Assembly (NCBI RefSeq): GCF_000196515.1
Contig: NC_014248.1
Span: 2,349,001 to 2,413,000 of the forward strand
DNA length: 64,000 nucleotides
Source: 'Nostoc azollae' 0708
GTDB lineage: Bacteria; Cyanobacteriota; Cyanobacteriia; Cyanobacteriales; Nostocaceae
Direction: 5' to 3'
Of this stretch, positions 10,499 to 20,487 are shown one piece after another. A program made the translations under genes and the position numbers. The number at the start of each line of letters is the position of its first letter. The first letter of the stretch is position 1. The notes beneath the pieces were generated by a model, which saw only the letters and a list, made by a program, of their open reading frames with translations, searched no databases and was not told the DNA's origin.

Positions 10499-10761
10499 TA
10501 TGCCTCGTCAAGAGCAACAGACGTGAAACCATTCCAAATCGCATCCATATCAGGATGATGCTTGACCCAGTCACGGGACTCCCACCTAAAATCCAGCCGA
10601 TTAGTGTAGAGCAACTGCACCGCCCGTCCCTCATTTATCATCCCACAGCTATAAGTCGTAAAAACCAGATTCCTTAGCTCATCAACAGGAACCTGATGAT
10701 TCTTACCCAGCCGCTCCTTCTCCAACTGCAGCGCCTCAAGCAACCCCTTACTGTTTTCCAT
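10498..10761 (-). CDS. Small protein of unknown function
   Basis: An 87-codon frame beginning MENSKGLLEALQLEKERLG; a start three codons upstream (10770) is also possible. It is mostly helical and charged, with two Trp-rich stretches near the C-terminus (RWESRDWVKHHPDMDAIW), and no membrane segment or recognised motif. No ribosome-binding site is visible. Instead, three 13-bp direct repeats lie immediately upstream. Codon use looks normal and the frame is undamaged in a region otherwise full of debris, which argues it may be functional. Function unknown. Confidence 0.5.
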   Translation of the reverse strand: MENSKGLLEALQLEKERLGKNHQVPVDELRNLVFTTYSCGMINEGRAVQLLYTNRLDFRWESRDWVKHHPDMDAIWNGFTSVALDEA

Positions 10762-10763
10762 AA

Positions 10764-10802
10764 TTAGCAAAATTAGTTAGCAAAATTAGTTAGCAAAATT
10801 AG
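10764..10802. repeat. Three tandem 13-bp repeats
   Basis: TTAGCAAAATTAG occurs three times head to tail just upstream of the minus-strand small gene. Short tandem repeats of this kind are common in heterocystous cyanobacteria. Their position over the likely promoter could affect expression, but that is inference. Confidence 0.8.
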
Positions 10803-10828
10803 CGATCACACCCTAAATTTTAACGGCA

Positions 10829-11094
10829 ATGGCTGGACTCGAAGCAGCACGGAAAATGTCGGCACTGAGCGCAAATCCCTCTAGAAAGGATTATTCGCAG
10901 CTTTTCAACAGTTATTATCCCGATCCTCACATGACACTCTTGTTAGCGGCTACTATTTCGCCACATTGCCAACACTTTTATAGCACACACCCCATCAAAA
11001 CTAAAATCAGAAAGAGCCACTTATTGGCTAATCAAACTATGTGAAGCATTCATCAAATTATCTGACGCCTATGCGAGAAAGTTAATCAAAATTA
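10829..11094 (+). pseudogene. Unrecognised gene with frameshifts
   Basis: The translation reads AGLEAARKMSALSANPSRKD, then YSQLFNSYYPDPH, followed in other phases by SGYYFATLPTLL and SERATYWLIKLCEAFIKLSD. Coherent peptide-like sequence in shifting frames indicates a gene of about 90 codons broken by at least two indels. Family not recognised. Confidence 0.35.
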
Positions 11095-11200
11095 AGTGTC
11101 GCACGCCTTTCCCCGTCCAGAACCCCAAAACCCTTTCATCCGAATACTTCCCACCACTTCCCCGCAAGTCCTGCGATTCAGTATATCTGTCATCCTAGTA

Positions 11201-12396
11201 GTCTGCCAAGGCAATTTTGCTGGGTTAAATGCTCGGATATAAACGCTGCATTTTTTTACGTGCATCCTTGGTTTTAAAACCCCAATAAACACTGGGTTTT
11301 TGTTGATTACGCTGTGACTCCCAAGTAGCAATTTCAGAAGATAATATTTCTACATTAGGAATATGTCTTTCTAAGCATTGGCGAGATAAAACTGATAATT
11401 CAATTTCTACTTGATTCAACCAAGAAGCGTGTTTAGGAGTATAGTGAAACCCTAATTATTGAATAATGTGGCGTGCTTCTTGTGGAGAAAAAACTTCATA
11501 TAAAACACTTGGAGTATGAATGTTTAGGTTATCAACAAGTAAAGGTATCACATCAGATTGGGGTTAATAAACATCTACTAAATCTTTTAATTGTTTAGCG
11601 AAATCAGCTTTTGTCCGACTTTGTGTAACTTAAATATGCCTCCACCCGGCTATTGGTTCAAAAAAGGCAAATAAATTTACAACACCATTGCGTTTATACT
11701 CACAATCATAACCTTCAGGCTGATGTGGTTCTGGTGGCAAAGGAAGTCTTACTTCTTCTACTAATTGATATGGGCGTTCATCTAGGCAGAGTGTAGGTTT
11801 TTTCGGATCATATGGCTCATTGTACAAATCCAAAACATCTTCCATTCTGAACACATACTCTGGGTTAACTTCGGGAATACACCACTGTTCTTTTAACCAC
11901 GGTTTAATTTCATTTTTTTTAGAGTTTGGTGTATTGTTTCGTCTGAGATTCAATCTATGATACCAACCTTCACTAAATGCTCCGCTAATAATTGCATTGT
12001 CCAACGCACTCTTCCTTCTGGCGGATTAGAACAAGCAGTCGCAATCAAAAATGCTTCTTGTTTTTCATCTAATTTTTTGGGTTTTGGTGGATTTTCCCCA
12101 TCCTTTAAAGCAAACTCTAATCCACCAATCACAAACTTTTCTCTTGTCCTTTCCACCGTGGTAACATGAACTCGAACTGCAGCAGCGCCGTGTCCGTTTC
12201 TCCCTCAGATGCCATTCAAAGAATGTTTGCACGGGTTATACTTCTTGCTTTGTGCTTTCCTTTTTTGAGGATTGCTTGCAGTTGTAAAACTTCCTCTTCG
12301 CTTAAATCTACAACATACTTTTTTGCCATGGTCAACCCCTTTTTTGACTAGTTTATCAATTAGAGGGGCTTACCCAGCAACATTGCCTTGGTGGAC
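11201..12396 (-). mobile_element. IS630-family element
   Basis: Inverted ends GTCTGCCAAGGCAATTTTGC (11201 on) and the complement of GTCCACCAAGGCAATGTTGC (ending 12396) are flanked by TA dinucleotides (11199-11200 and 12397-12398), the target duplication expected for IS630/Tc1-like elements. It sits at the 5' side of the broken BMC gene. Confidence 0.85.
11225..12329 (-). pseudogene. IS630 transposase, broken
   Basis: ATG at 12329 starts MAKKYVVDLSEEEVLQLQAI, the usual helix-turn-helix N-terminus. Further on come LDERPYQL, then VIPLLVDNLNIH and the YTPKHASWLNQVEIE motif that supply the DDE residues, ending at 11225. Several frame changes (near 12240 and 11950) and in-frame stops (TGA/TAA) break it. 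The family is clear; activity is not possible without repair. Confidence 0.8.
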
Positions 12397-12612
12397 TACT
12401 AGATCGAATTGGAGCGAAAGGACATTGACATTAGTATTAGGTGTGATAGAAGTATACGGTGTTCCCGCAGCGGTGGAAGCAGCAGACGCAATATGTAAAG
12501 CTACCAGCATCACATTTGTAGGTTATGAAAACACAGATTTAGGCATAATTACCATAATTCGTGGTGATATTGGTGAAGTGAATATGTCAGTAAATGAAGG
12601 ATTAGAATCAGT

Positions 12613-13881
12613 CAGGACTTAGGCAAGTGGCACAGGCGATGGGTGAAATATAGTATATCGGTATTAAATAAATCGGATACCGAAAGCTTTATCAACCCAT
12701 AAGAAGTAGCTGCAACAGGAAACATTATTGAAATATTCATGAGAAAATAGGTAGGAGATTGTATTAGATAAATGTTGCTAACGGTAATGAGATTTACTAA
12801 ACTTGATTACTGCCAATACTTATGAAGTAGTCAAATTAATTATACAATCACTAATTTAGCAGAGCATTTAGAAAGTATTAGCCATGATGCAATTAACTAT
12901 TATTTAAAAACCGAAAAGTTAACATCTCGTTTACTATGGGATAAGGTGAAAGAGGTAGTAGAACCTGATGGTAATGGGTACATCATATTTTTTGATGATA
13001 GTGTTTTAGACAAAAGATATTCTGAAGAAATAGAGATGGTGAGGAGACAATATAGTGGTAATGAACATGGCATACTCCAAGGAATTGGTGTAGTCAGTTG
13101 TGTATATGTGAATGCTAAAGTTCAAAGATTTGGGGTAATAGATTACCGCATTTTTAATGCTGATGTGGATGGTAAAACCAAGATAGACCATGTGAAAGAT
13201 ATGCTGCAAAACCTGGTGTATCATCAGCTTTTCCCCTTTGATACGGTTTTGATGGACACATGGTATGCAGTAAAGAGTTTCATGCTGTATATTGATAATT
13301 TAGACAAAATTTATTATTGCCCTTATTTATTATTGCCCTTAAAAAAAAATCGGTTAGTTGATGATACATTTGCCAAGGAAAAATATAAACCTATTGAATT
13401 ATGAGAATGGAGTACTGAAGAGTTAGAATGTGGTAAAATTATAAAAATTAAAGGGTTTGCCGCTCAGAAAAAAGTGAAACTATTCCGGGTTGCTGTTTCT
13501 ACCAACAGAACGGATTATGTCGCTACTAAGGATTTATCTCAAAGTTCTACGAATGTTGTAGAAGAGGTGTGTAAAGTTCGTTGGGAAATCGAGGAGTTTC
13601 ACCGAGAGATTAAACAAATAAGTGGCATTGGATATTGTCAATGTCGTAAAGCTAGGCTTCAAAGAAATCATATTGCTTCTGCAATGTTGGTTTGGATTCG
13701 ATTAAAGAATTTAGCCTATCAAACTGGTCAAACTGTTTATCAAATCAAGCATAGATTCCTTTCTAATTATTTAATTCAGCAACTAAAACGCCCAAGTCTT
13801 CCTATGTGCTTGGTTTGAGTTCAATTGTTCCGTGCCAGGGCTACATCCCGCCCGCTATTTGTGCCAGTTGCGTAAGTCCTG
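12613..13881 (+). mobile_element. DDE insertion sequence (IS701/IS4-like), copy 1
   Basis: 1269 bp, with inverted ends beginning CAGGACTTAGGCAAGTGGC and, from the other side, CAGGACTTACGCAACTGGC. It is flanked by perfect 5-bp repeats TCAGT (12608-12612 and 13882-13886). It interrupts the BMC gene. A second copy lies at 59031-60280. Confidence 0.9.
12787..13818 (+). pseudogene. DDE transposase with two TGA stops, copy 1
   Basis: One phase runs from ATG at 12787 to 13818 with TGA at 12823 and 13402. Landmarks are DDSVLDKRYSEEIEMVRRQY, SGNEHG, DGKTKIDHV, TVLMDTWYAVK, YYCP, LFRVAVSTNRTDYV and the late WEIEEFHREIKQISG and CQCRKARLQRNHIA motifs. This matches transposases usually filed with IS701/IS4-type DDE families; I am not sure of the exact family. 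A 16-bp tandem duplication around 13316-13347 supplies one extra base, restoring a phase that copy 2 has lost. FF replaces the single F before DDS. Confidence 0.75.
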
Positions 13882-14034
13882 TCAGTTTTAAAAGTTAATG
13901 GCCGTGAAATAATTTCCCATCATATTATTCCCAGTCCCCATAAAAATTTAGAATATATTTTACCAATTCATGAAACCGCCAATATTGCCCAATTTAATAC
14001 TGACATTCGCTTTCCTCCTCCATTAAGTAATTGA

Positions 14035-14392
14035 AAATTAATATGACTTGTAACCTAGTAGTACAGCATGGCAGAAATAAATTACCCATTCCAAGTCTCT
14101 GAAAAGCTTACACTGTATTCATTTTGAATTGTGTTGTAGCGTCTCCGAAGGAGAGATTTTGTTAGGGTAGCTCTTCTGAAAGAAGCATTTTGAATTCACA
14201 GCGGTACTAGTACCGCAAGGCGAAAGGTCACCATTCAGCTAATGCCTAACGGTACACTATGCGAAGACCAGTCAGATCTTTCAGGCTAACGCCAAAAATA
14301 CCTATTTGATAGGTAACCAATTTCTCAAACATTCTGACTCCTATAAAACGTTTAGGAGCCCCAATTGTTCAAATATATTACTCTGTCTGTAA
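14035..14392. other. Non-coding spacer with short palindromes
   Basis: No gene seen between the BMC remnant and tRNA-Cys. It holds small palindromic motifs (GGTACTAGTACC at about 14202, TCTCCGAAGGAGA near 14150) of the kind scattered in filamentous cyanobacterial genomes. Confidence 0.5.
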
Positions 14393-14464
<72 letters not shown>

Positions 14465-14590
14465 GCACTCACAATAACTAATAATAACAGAATTTAGCCC
14501 AGATTGCATGGTTCAGAAGAAAATTTCTTTAAGGATGGATTGTCTTGAATAACTGGACAGCCAAGAAGGCTATCCTGGGGTGATTTGGGA

Positions 14591-15187
14591 TTAGGGACTT
14601 AATTTCACTTCGTCGGCAAAATTATCCCAACGGACAAAGTAAAATGGTCCAGCGACAGAACCCCAAATATGATCATCGGTTTCGGGATTACGTCCTCTGT
14701 CACGGCTGATGAATTTCTCACCGTCAATTTCAAAATCGCTATCTAAATAGGTGGTCTGTCTGTTGCGGACAACTATACAACCTTTACCTGGTTCGACTGT
14801 GCCTTTGAAGTGGCTACCAGCCCACTCTACAATCATATTGCAACCGGAGAGTTTTTCTAAGTGATCGCTCGTTAACTTATGCAGACGTTCTAAGTCACGG
14901 GATGCACCGTAAAAGTCTTTTTCGTCTTTGACAGTATAGTTTTCAATATGGATTTTATTTCCTGCTGTCATTAACTTTAACACCCGTAACCGGTAGGGGT
15001 CATTGAGCATATAGTCATAAGCTTGTTCTACAAACAAACTCACCCCTGATAGCAGTAAGTAAGGTAGGGGACGCATACACACACGAATATGGGCAAAAAA
15101 AGCCGGATTCTCAAAAACTTGGGCTTGATTACTAAAATCAGCCGCCATCCAACGGGCTAAGGTGGCAATATCTGTAGAATGAGTCAT
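14591..15187 (-). CDS. cpcT: Phycobiliprotein chromophore lyase CpcT
   Basis: A 199-residue protein starting MTHSTDIATLARWMAADFSN; an upstream ATG would add 12 residues but the shorter start fits the family. Motifs ENPAFFAHIRVCMRPLPY, DPYRLRVLKL, FYGASRDLERL, VVRNRQTTYLDSDF and the SRDRGRNPETDDHIWGSVAG region are typical of CpcT/CpeT. CpcT attaches phycocyanobilin to a cysteine (about position 155) of beta-phycocyanin in the cytoplasm during phycobilisome assembly. It is intact and stands alone, convergent with nothing close; tRNA-Cys lies 126 bp downstream. Confidence 0.92.
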   Translation of the reverse strand: MTHSTDIATLARWMAADFSNQAQVFENPAFFAHIRVCMRPLPYLLLSGVSLFVEQAYDYMLNDPYRLRVLKLMTAGNKIHIENYTVKDEKDFYGASRDLERLHKLTSDHLEKLSGCNMIVEWAGSHFKGTVEPGKGCIVVRNRQTTYLDSDFEIDGEKFISRDRGRNPETDDHIWGSVAGPFYFVRWDNFADEVKLSP

Positions 15188-15299
15188 AGCAATTTTGGAT
15201 TTTGGATTTTGGTTTTGGTACACAGGCTTAAAACCATCTGATATTTATTGGCTCATTTTAAACCTTGACGTATCAACCCATCTGGAGAATTCAAAAAAG

Positions 15300-15425
15300 T
15301 ATAACTTACGCAAGTGTCAGACGCAATGTCTATTTTTAAGGTGCGTCAGTTGTCAAAAATCTGTTTATCCTAACTAATTTACAGGTCTGAGACACCCTAC
15401 TAATATGCCACTTGCGTAAATCCTG
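15300..15425. repeat. MITE with ends like the DDE IS
   Basis: About 125 bp bounded by ACTTACGCAAGTG and its near complement CACTTGCGTAAATCCTG. These ends resemble the termini CAGGACTTACGCAACTGGC of the elements at 12613 and 59031, suggesting a non-coding derivative that the same transposase could recognise. Confidence 0.6.
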
Positions 15426-15462
15426 AAAAGGTCAATATTTCACATTCCAAAATCTCAGATCC

Positions 15463-15558
15463 AACATGGTATTGACCACAACGCCCAGCAACATAATCAC
15501 GAGTACGGTTATCCAGAGGATTAAGAAAAATTTGCTCTGTAGCGCCAAATCCTACCAA
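15463..15558 (-). pseudogene. Possible PstB C-terminal fragment
   Basis: The minus strand reads GATEQIFLNPLDNRTRDYVAG followed by RCG, resembling the end of phosphate-transport ATPases (…RT.DYVSGRFG). No stop follows in the expected place and no other part of the gene is present, so this is a weak call. Confidence 0.3.
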
Positions 15559-15574
15559 TTGGCAAAAGAGAGGA

Positions 15575-15853
15575 CCGAAAATTTACAAATGACTCTTTGT
15601 CTGTCTTTCCATAGTGGTAAGATGAGGAAAGAGCCAAGGAAAGAATCAGGGTTGGAAATAGTTACGGATAGTTCGTATCCATGAAGGTGTTGATGACGAA
15701 TTCATAACTGACCTCATATCCATAACATTGATGAAATGGGCAAAATTAATGAAGTAATTCCTAATGTGACTAAACCACAAATAGTAAGAATTACTTGTGA
15801 GTAAATTGGGGAATTCAGGGGAAATCTTTATTGAGGTAGCGGGAGTATTTTTA
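15575..15853. repeat. 280-bp two-copy repeat, copy 1
   Basis: This segment matches 32733-33013 in reverse orientation over nearly its full length, with scattered changes. Neither copy has an open frame, terminal repeats or a clear protein signature. It may be a shared fragment of an eroded gene or a decayed mobile unit. Confidence 0.55.
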
Positions 15854-15857
15854 CAAG

Positions 15858-16660
15858 TCTAACGAGTTAAAGATAACAGATTACTGTAAAGAATACGACA
15901 ACTTAGTTTCCGTAATTGCTCACCTCGTTCGATAAATAAATCAGTATTCTGGAAGAGACTTCCCAGAAGGTATAGGTCTAAAAGATGAGACTCCATCCCA
16001 ACTATCAACAATAACAACTAATCCCTTTTTACCCTTAGCCTTGAGTTCAGTATTAGCACGTTCTAAGAGTTCTTGATTGATGGAAAGTAAAATATTTTCT
16101 GTCCGTGGTTTCAGATAGTCCCTTAACCGTCGTCCTAACTGAGGACCTTCTTTGGTTTTTGGCGTAATTTTCGCAACACCAACCGATAGTTCTGCTTCTA
16201 CCCCCACATATATCGGTTTTTTCAGAAAATCCACCACCTCAGTAAACAATTTTGCAAAATAGTCGGATTTGAGGCTGATTTTCATTGCTTCCAGACTTTC
16301 ACTCACTTGACCAGCAATGGCCAGAAGAATAGCGGTCACATCCACATCAGCCATTTCCAGGACACGAGTAGACTCAAAATATACTACCTGAAATTATTGC
16401 TTCTCCAATTCTGGTTTCAGACGTAACAAATCCTTAGATTTCCCACACACAACCCAGGCGTCCTGTAAATAACTGACAGGTGGGAAGATCCGGTGAAATA
16501 TTGCTGATATCTTGTAGCAAGTCCTCAGTAATTTTGCTATGCCACACTGAAGCAAAATCAAGATAGTACAATAGTAGGGACGATTCGCAGCATTTTCAAT
16601 CATTAGCGGTTTGCTCGGATTACAAGCCTGATAAAATCATTCTAAATCTAGCAGCATAAT
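15858..16660 (-). pseudogene. AAA+/KAP-like P-loop ATPase, broken
   Basis: Minus-strand pieces read LDLE.FYQACNPSKPL, then YLQDAWVVCGKSKDLLRLKP (a worn Walker A region), FQVVYFESTRVLEMADVDVT, a long open stretch 16354-15941 ending in KKGLVVIVDSWDGV (Walker B region, where relatives have DNLDR), and in another phase LFIERGEQLRKLSC. This matches a cyanobacterial P-loop ATPase family of unknown role. It has stops at about 16391 and 16394, a frame change after the Walker B region, and lacks the C-terminal half. Confidence 0.65.
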
Positions 16661-17172
16661 TAAAAAATGAGTTCAGGAATTTAGACGTTCAGGAGTTGAG
16701 GAATTCAGAATTTTATAAAAATTGATTCCCAGATCAACTCCACCATCCATCAAACGAAAAGAGTTGGCAGCACTAACCATACAATTTATGATAAATCTTC
16801 AAAAGAGCCATTAAGTATTTATACATCAGGCAAGTTTTGAAAATATTCTTGAAACGCTTTATATAAATTTATTTTTCGTGCTGATTATTATATGAATAAT
16901 ATAGCATAGTTTTCCCGCAGTTTTACTCCTTAAGAATAAATGATTTCCTTATACAATTCAGAACTTACACCAAAACTCTCTGAAACCCTCTTTTCTTCTT
17001 ATCTTAATATCTACGAAATGCTTCGCAAATGTGCATTCGTGGATAGTTTTGCTAAAAATTGTTTCCCATTCTTCGGTAGTATGGCTAATACAGTAAGTGT
17101 TTCACAATCCAAAGTTTTTCGACAGAGGCTTCGCCAAACGTGCAAAATTCAAAATCCAAGATTGTATAAGTT
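16661..17172. other. Spacer upstream of trpD
   Basis: AT-rich, with no convincing gene. A 79-codon frame at 16940 lacks conserved features or a ribosome site. The region presumably holds the trpD promoter, but I see no clear -10/-35 pair. Confidence 0.4.
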
Positions 17173-18222
17173 ATGACTACTTCCCCAGTTACTGTTAATT
17201 GGTCTATTCTGCTACAACAATTATTAGACCGTCAATCATTATCCCGTACTCAAGCAGCAGAGTTGATGCAAGGATGGATCAATGAAGCCGTCCCTCCAGA
17301 ATTATCAGGGGCAATTTTAATAGCCTTGAATTTCAAAGGCCTTTCTGCTGAAGAGTTGACAGGAATGGCAGAAGTTTTAAAATCTCTTTCCATACAAACA
17401 ACAGAAGTCCAATCTCAAATTCCCCTGGTTGATACCTGTGGCACTGGTGGAGATGGGGCATCAACTTTTAATATTTCTACAGCAGTGGCTTTTGTGACTG
17501 CGGCTGCTGGTATACTTGTAGCTAAACATGGTAGTCGTTCTGCCTCTAGTTTGACCGGAAGTGCGGATGTTTTAGAAGCTTTAGGTGTTAACTTAAGTGC
17601 TACTAGTGACAAGGTGCAAGCAGCACTTAAAGAAGTGGGAATTACGTTTTTATTTTCCCCTGGTTGGCATCCAGCACTGAAAGCAGTTGCACCATTACGG
17701 AAAAATTTAAAGGTACGAACGGTATTTAATTTACTGGGTCCACTCGTAAATCCTTTGCGTCCCACTGGGCAAGTAATTGGAGTTTTTGATCCCAAGCTGA
17801 TAGAAATAATTGCCCAAGCATTAAATCAGTTGGGAACACAGAAGGCGATCGTATTACATGGCAGAGAAAAATTAGATGAAGTGGGGTTAGGCGATATCAC
17901 CGACTTGGCAGTATTAGCTGATGGTGAGGTGCTGTTAACCACCATTAATCCCCAAGAAGCAGGTGTGAAAAGCGCGCCTATCACAGCCTTAAAGGGTGGA
18001 AATGTTCAGGAGAATGCCAAAATTCTCAAGAAAGTGCTGCAAGGTAAGGGAACTCAGGCACAACAGGATGCAGTGGCGCTAAATGCTGCTTTGGCGTTGC
18101 AAGTAGCAGGTGTGATTCCCTTATTTAACCATGCTCAAGGCGTGAGTTTAGCTAGGGAAATTTTAGAAAGCGGTAGCCCTTGGAGAAAGTTGGAACAGTT
18201 AGTTGAATTCCTGCGGGATTAA
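17173..18222 (+). CDS. trpD: Anthranilate phosphoribosyltransferase
   Basis: 349 residues, normal length. It transfers phosphoribose from PRPP to anthranilate in tryptophan synthesis (cytoplasm). The PRPP-binding glycine loop [17 protein letters not shown] is at about residue 86, with the [25 protein letters not shown] segment near 115 and DEVGLGD near 236. The N-terminal helical domain begins with [20 protein letters not shown]. No other trp genes are adjacent, as usual in cyanobacteria. The 3' end overlaps by about 70 bp the antisense tail of the broken protease gene. Confidence 0.95.
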   Translation: MTTSPVTVNWSILLQQLLDRQSLSRTQAAELMQGWINEAVPPELSGAILIALNFKGLSAEELTGMAEVLKSLSIQTTEVQSQIPLVDTCGTGGDGASTFNISTAVAFVTAAAGILVAKHGSRSASSLTGSADVLEALGVNLSATSDKVQAALKEVGITFLFSPGWHPALKAVAPLRKNLKVRTVFNLLGPLVNPLRPTGQVIGVFDPKLIEIIAQALNQLGTQKAIVLHGREKLDEVGLGDITDLAVLADGEVLLTTINPQEAGVKSAPITALKGGNVQENAKILKKVLQGKGTQAQQDAVALNAALALQVAGVIPLFNHAQGVSLAREILESGSPWRKLEQLVEFLRD

Positions 18223-19211
18223 TTTCTGAGCGGGCTTGGAATCCTAATTCTACGACATTGCGCTTTATGGTAACGTCGTAGTTGCCAAAAAAGTGATGTC
18301 CTAGCAATCCTGTTTCTAATTCTGCACCTGCAATCGCCACGGGAACTTTATTAACCATCATTCCACCAACTTCCATTGACTCCAGATAGCCCACGGGGAA
18401 TTCCACAGCTTTGGAACTAACAGTATTGGGTTTCGCTTTTCCCACCAACACCACACCCAAAGCACTGGCTATTTCTTGAGTAATCACCGTCCCACCAGCC
18501 CCCGTATCCACAATCATCTCAAATCGTTGCCGACCATTAAAAGTAACTTCCACAATTGTTGTACCACCAACTCGCCGTTGAATCGGGGCAATAAAGACCA
18601 CGTTATTTTCAGCTACAACTTCCGAAGAAGGAAAAACAGGTTTTGGAGGTGGTAGTGGTTGTGTTTGTCTAGTGGGATAGGGAGTGCGTTGTAATTTAGG
18701 GGGTTTTGGTTGGGGAACAGCAACAACCACCTGTGGCGGTTTAGTAAATGGAGATACCAAATTACCGGGTTCAGCTTTTTGTCGTGCTAATTCAATTTGA
18801 TCCTGGTATTCAGTAATTTGTCTTTGAGCAAACGGAAAATTCGGGCTGTCTGGTTGTACCTGTTCCATGAGAGAGATCGCATCCTGCAACTTAATTCACC
18901 ACTAAATTCCAATCATCTGGAGATTGAGTAGATTGACTGATACTCGAACCACCAAGAGCTTTATCAAGAGCCAATTCCAAAGTACTTGGTCCAGTGACCA
19001 ACTCCTTTTGTGCGGTTTTCGGCTTGCAGATGGTGTCCCTAGCTTCTTATTAGGCCGCTGTATCGCTGCCAAATTACCAACAGACACAGATTTATGATTA
19101 CCAGCAGTATTACCAGTAGTCCATTTGTTCTCACCACAGGCAACACTCAAAACTGCTAGACTACCAGAGAGAAAAATTAGGGCTGCACGGGATAAAAAAG
19201 ATTGAAGCATA
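18152..19211 (-). pseudogene. Retropepsin-like aspartic protease, broken
   Basis: ATG at 19211 starts a signal peptide (MLQSFLSRAALIFLSGSLAV, then LSVAC, possibly a lipobox). The phase changes near 19020 and a stop occurs near 18899. The open part (18889-18152) has a Pro-rich linker and then the single-motif aspartyl protease domain: FEMIVDTGAGGTVITQEIA (catalytic DTGA), LESMEVGG, and GLLGHHFFGNYDVTI. The C-terminal tail runs on into trpD antisense, as if the original stop was lost. Cell-envelope location was likely when intact. The frameshift separates export signal from catalytic domain. Confidence 0.75.
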
Positions 19212-20487
19212 GTGAATGTTTTAACCGCCCTGGCTGCTCTTTCCAAGAGTACCGCCCCCACCGAATTAAAGATGGTTCAGGTTTAATTATTTTAAAACCA
19301 AGATTTTCAGTAGGATACTTTTGTATTTTCCTATACAGGAATACTATTCTCTTGTATAGGATTGTATAATAGCTACAGGAAATTTCCTAATTCTCGATGA
19401 AAATATCAATATTGTTTCTGGCATTACCAGATATTACCTGTGAGGAATCATATCCTCTGAAAAGGAATTTAAGGTTGTCATTTTCTATAAGTAGAGGTAT
19501 TATTACCTGTGTCTAGTGCAGTTCTAATTGATTTTGAGCAAATTTATCAAGTCAGGGGCAATAAAGTTAGTTTATCTCCAAGATTTGATGAATATGCTTC
19601 ATATTTTAAACTAGCGTTTAGGGATATCAAGGCTGAGTCGAGCAGTTTTTCTTCTGAACAACGTGATGCATTAAGAGATTTCGCCTACTCTTGAATTGAG
19701 CCAACGAAAAAAGTTACAGGGTTTTCGGATATCCTTAAAGCAAAAACTTATTTTCTTTTTTTGAATCTTACCTCCCAAAGAGCATCTTATGTTTTTGTAT
19801 TGATGCTATTGACTCCTTCATTGATACAATTGTTGATTGTATTGAGCAGTAATGATCCTGAATATCAGACTGTTTTATCTGATCCTTGAGAGGAATTGCA
19901 TTTACATTACGAACGTATTCCAGAAGTAAAGCCGGAGGATAGTAGTGCCTGGTTGCGAAACATATTCGATCAGGCCATTGCAGAAGTTTGAGCTTAGTCT
20001 TGCTAGGCTTATTAAAACTCACTCACTACAAAAAACAAAAGAGCTAGAGAAAAATTTGAGATTTTGATACAAAAGTACAGAGAGACTCCTTGCCAAAAGA
20101 TCCGTTTTTTGATGACTCAGATGGCGATAATTTTCCCAAAGGTACTGACAAACCAGATTTTGTATTTAGAAAAATTCGGTTTTTTATGCCGGAACTTCAA
20201 GGTGCTTCTTGTAGATAGAGGCCGATTTATGTATATTGTTCACCAAGCTTTTCCCTCTGTTTGTCCTGTATAGGGCTATACAGACGAAGGATGCCGTACA
20301 AGACCTAGCGATCAGGAGTTGAAATAGCAATTTGCAATTATAGAAATCAATATTCTACATCATGTAGAGTCTCCACTTAAATAAACCATGAGAAAATATA
20401 CTTTTGTAGTCCTATAAAGAACTAAATTTAAATTATAGAAGAGAGAAACCCCCTCTTGTATTTCCAATTACCTATTACCAACTATTT
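19212..20487. other. Eroded spacer with gene debris
   Basis: No intact gene. Short coherent stretches appear: a 61-codon frame at 19509-19694 (VLIDFEQIYQVRGNKVSLSP), plus-strand ASYVFVLMLLTPSLIQLLIV near 19790, and DPFFDDSDGDNFPKGTDKPD near 20100. None is recognised; they look like pieces of one or more lost genes. The final ~150 bp would hold the carA promoter. Confidence 0.35.

Larger units (their letters stand above)
12399..14034 (+). pseudogene. BMC-domain shell protein (CcmK-like), split by an IS
   Basis: 12399-12612 encodes TLTLVLGVIEVYGVPAAVEA, then ITFVGYENTDLG and GDIGEVNMSVNEGLES. After the IS (12613-13881) and one copy of its TCAGT duplication, the frame resumes VLKVNGREIISHHIIPSPHK and LEYILPIH and stops at 14034. 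Together this is one BMC (Pfam00936-like) domain with a C-terminal extension, as in carboxysome shell paralogues; the sequence differs from the main CcmK1/K2 type. One residue appears deleted near the usual IxIRG motif. The IS630 element lies at the 5' end and probably removed the start or promoter. Confidence 0.7.

Noticed and set aside
16940..17176. 79-codon frame upstream of trpD
   Set aside because: No conserved pattern or ribosome site; it overlaps the trpD start by a few bases only.
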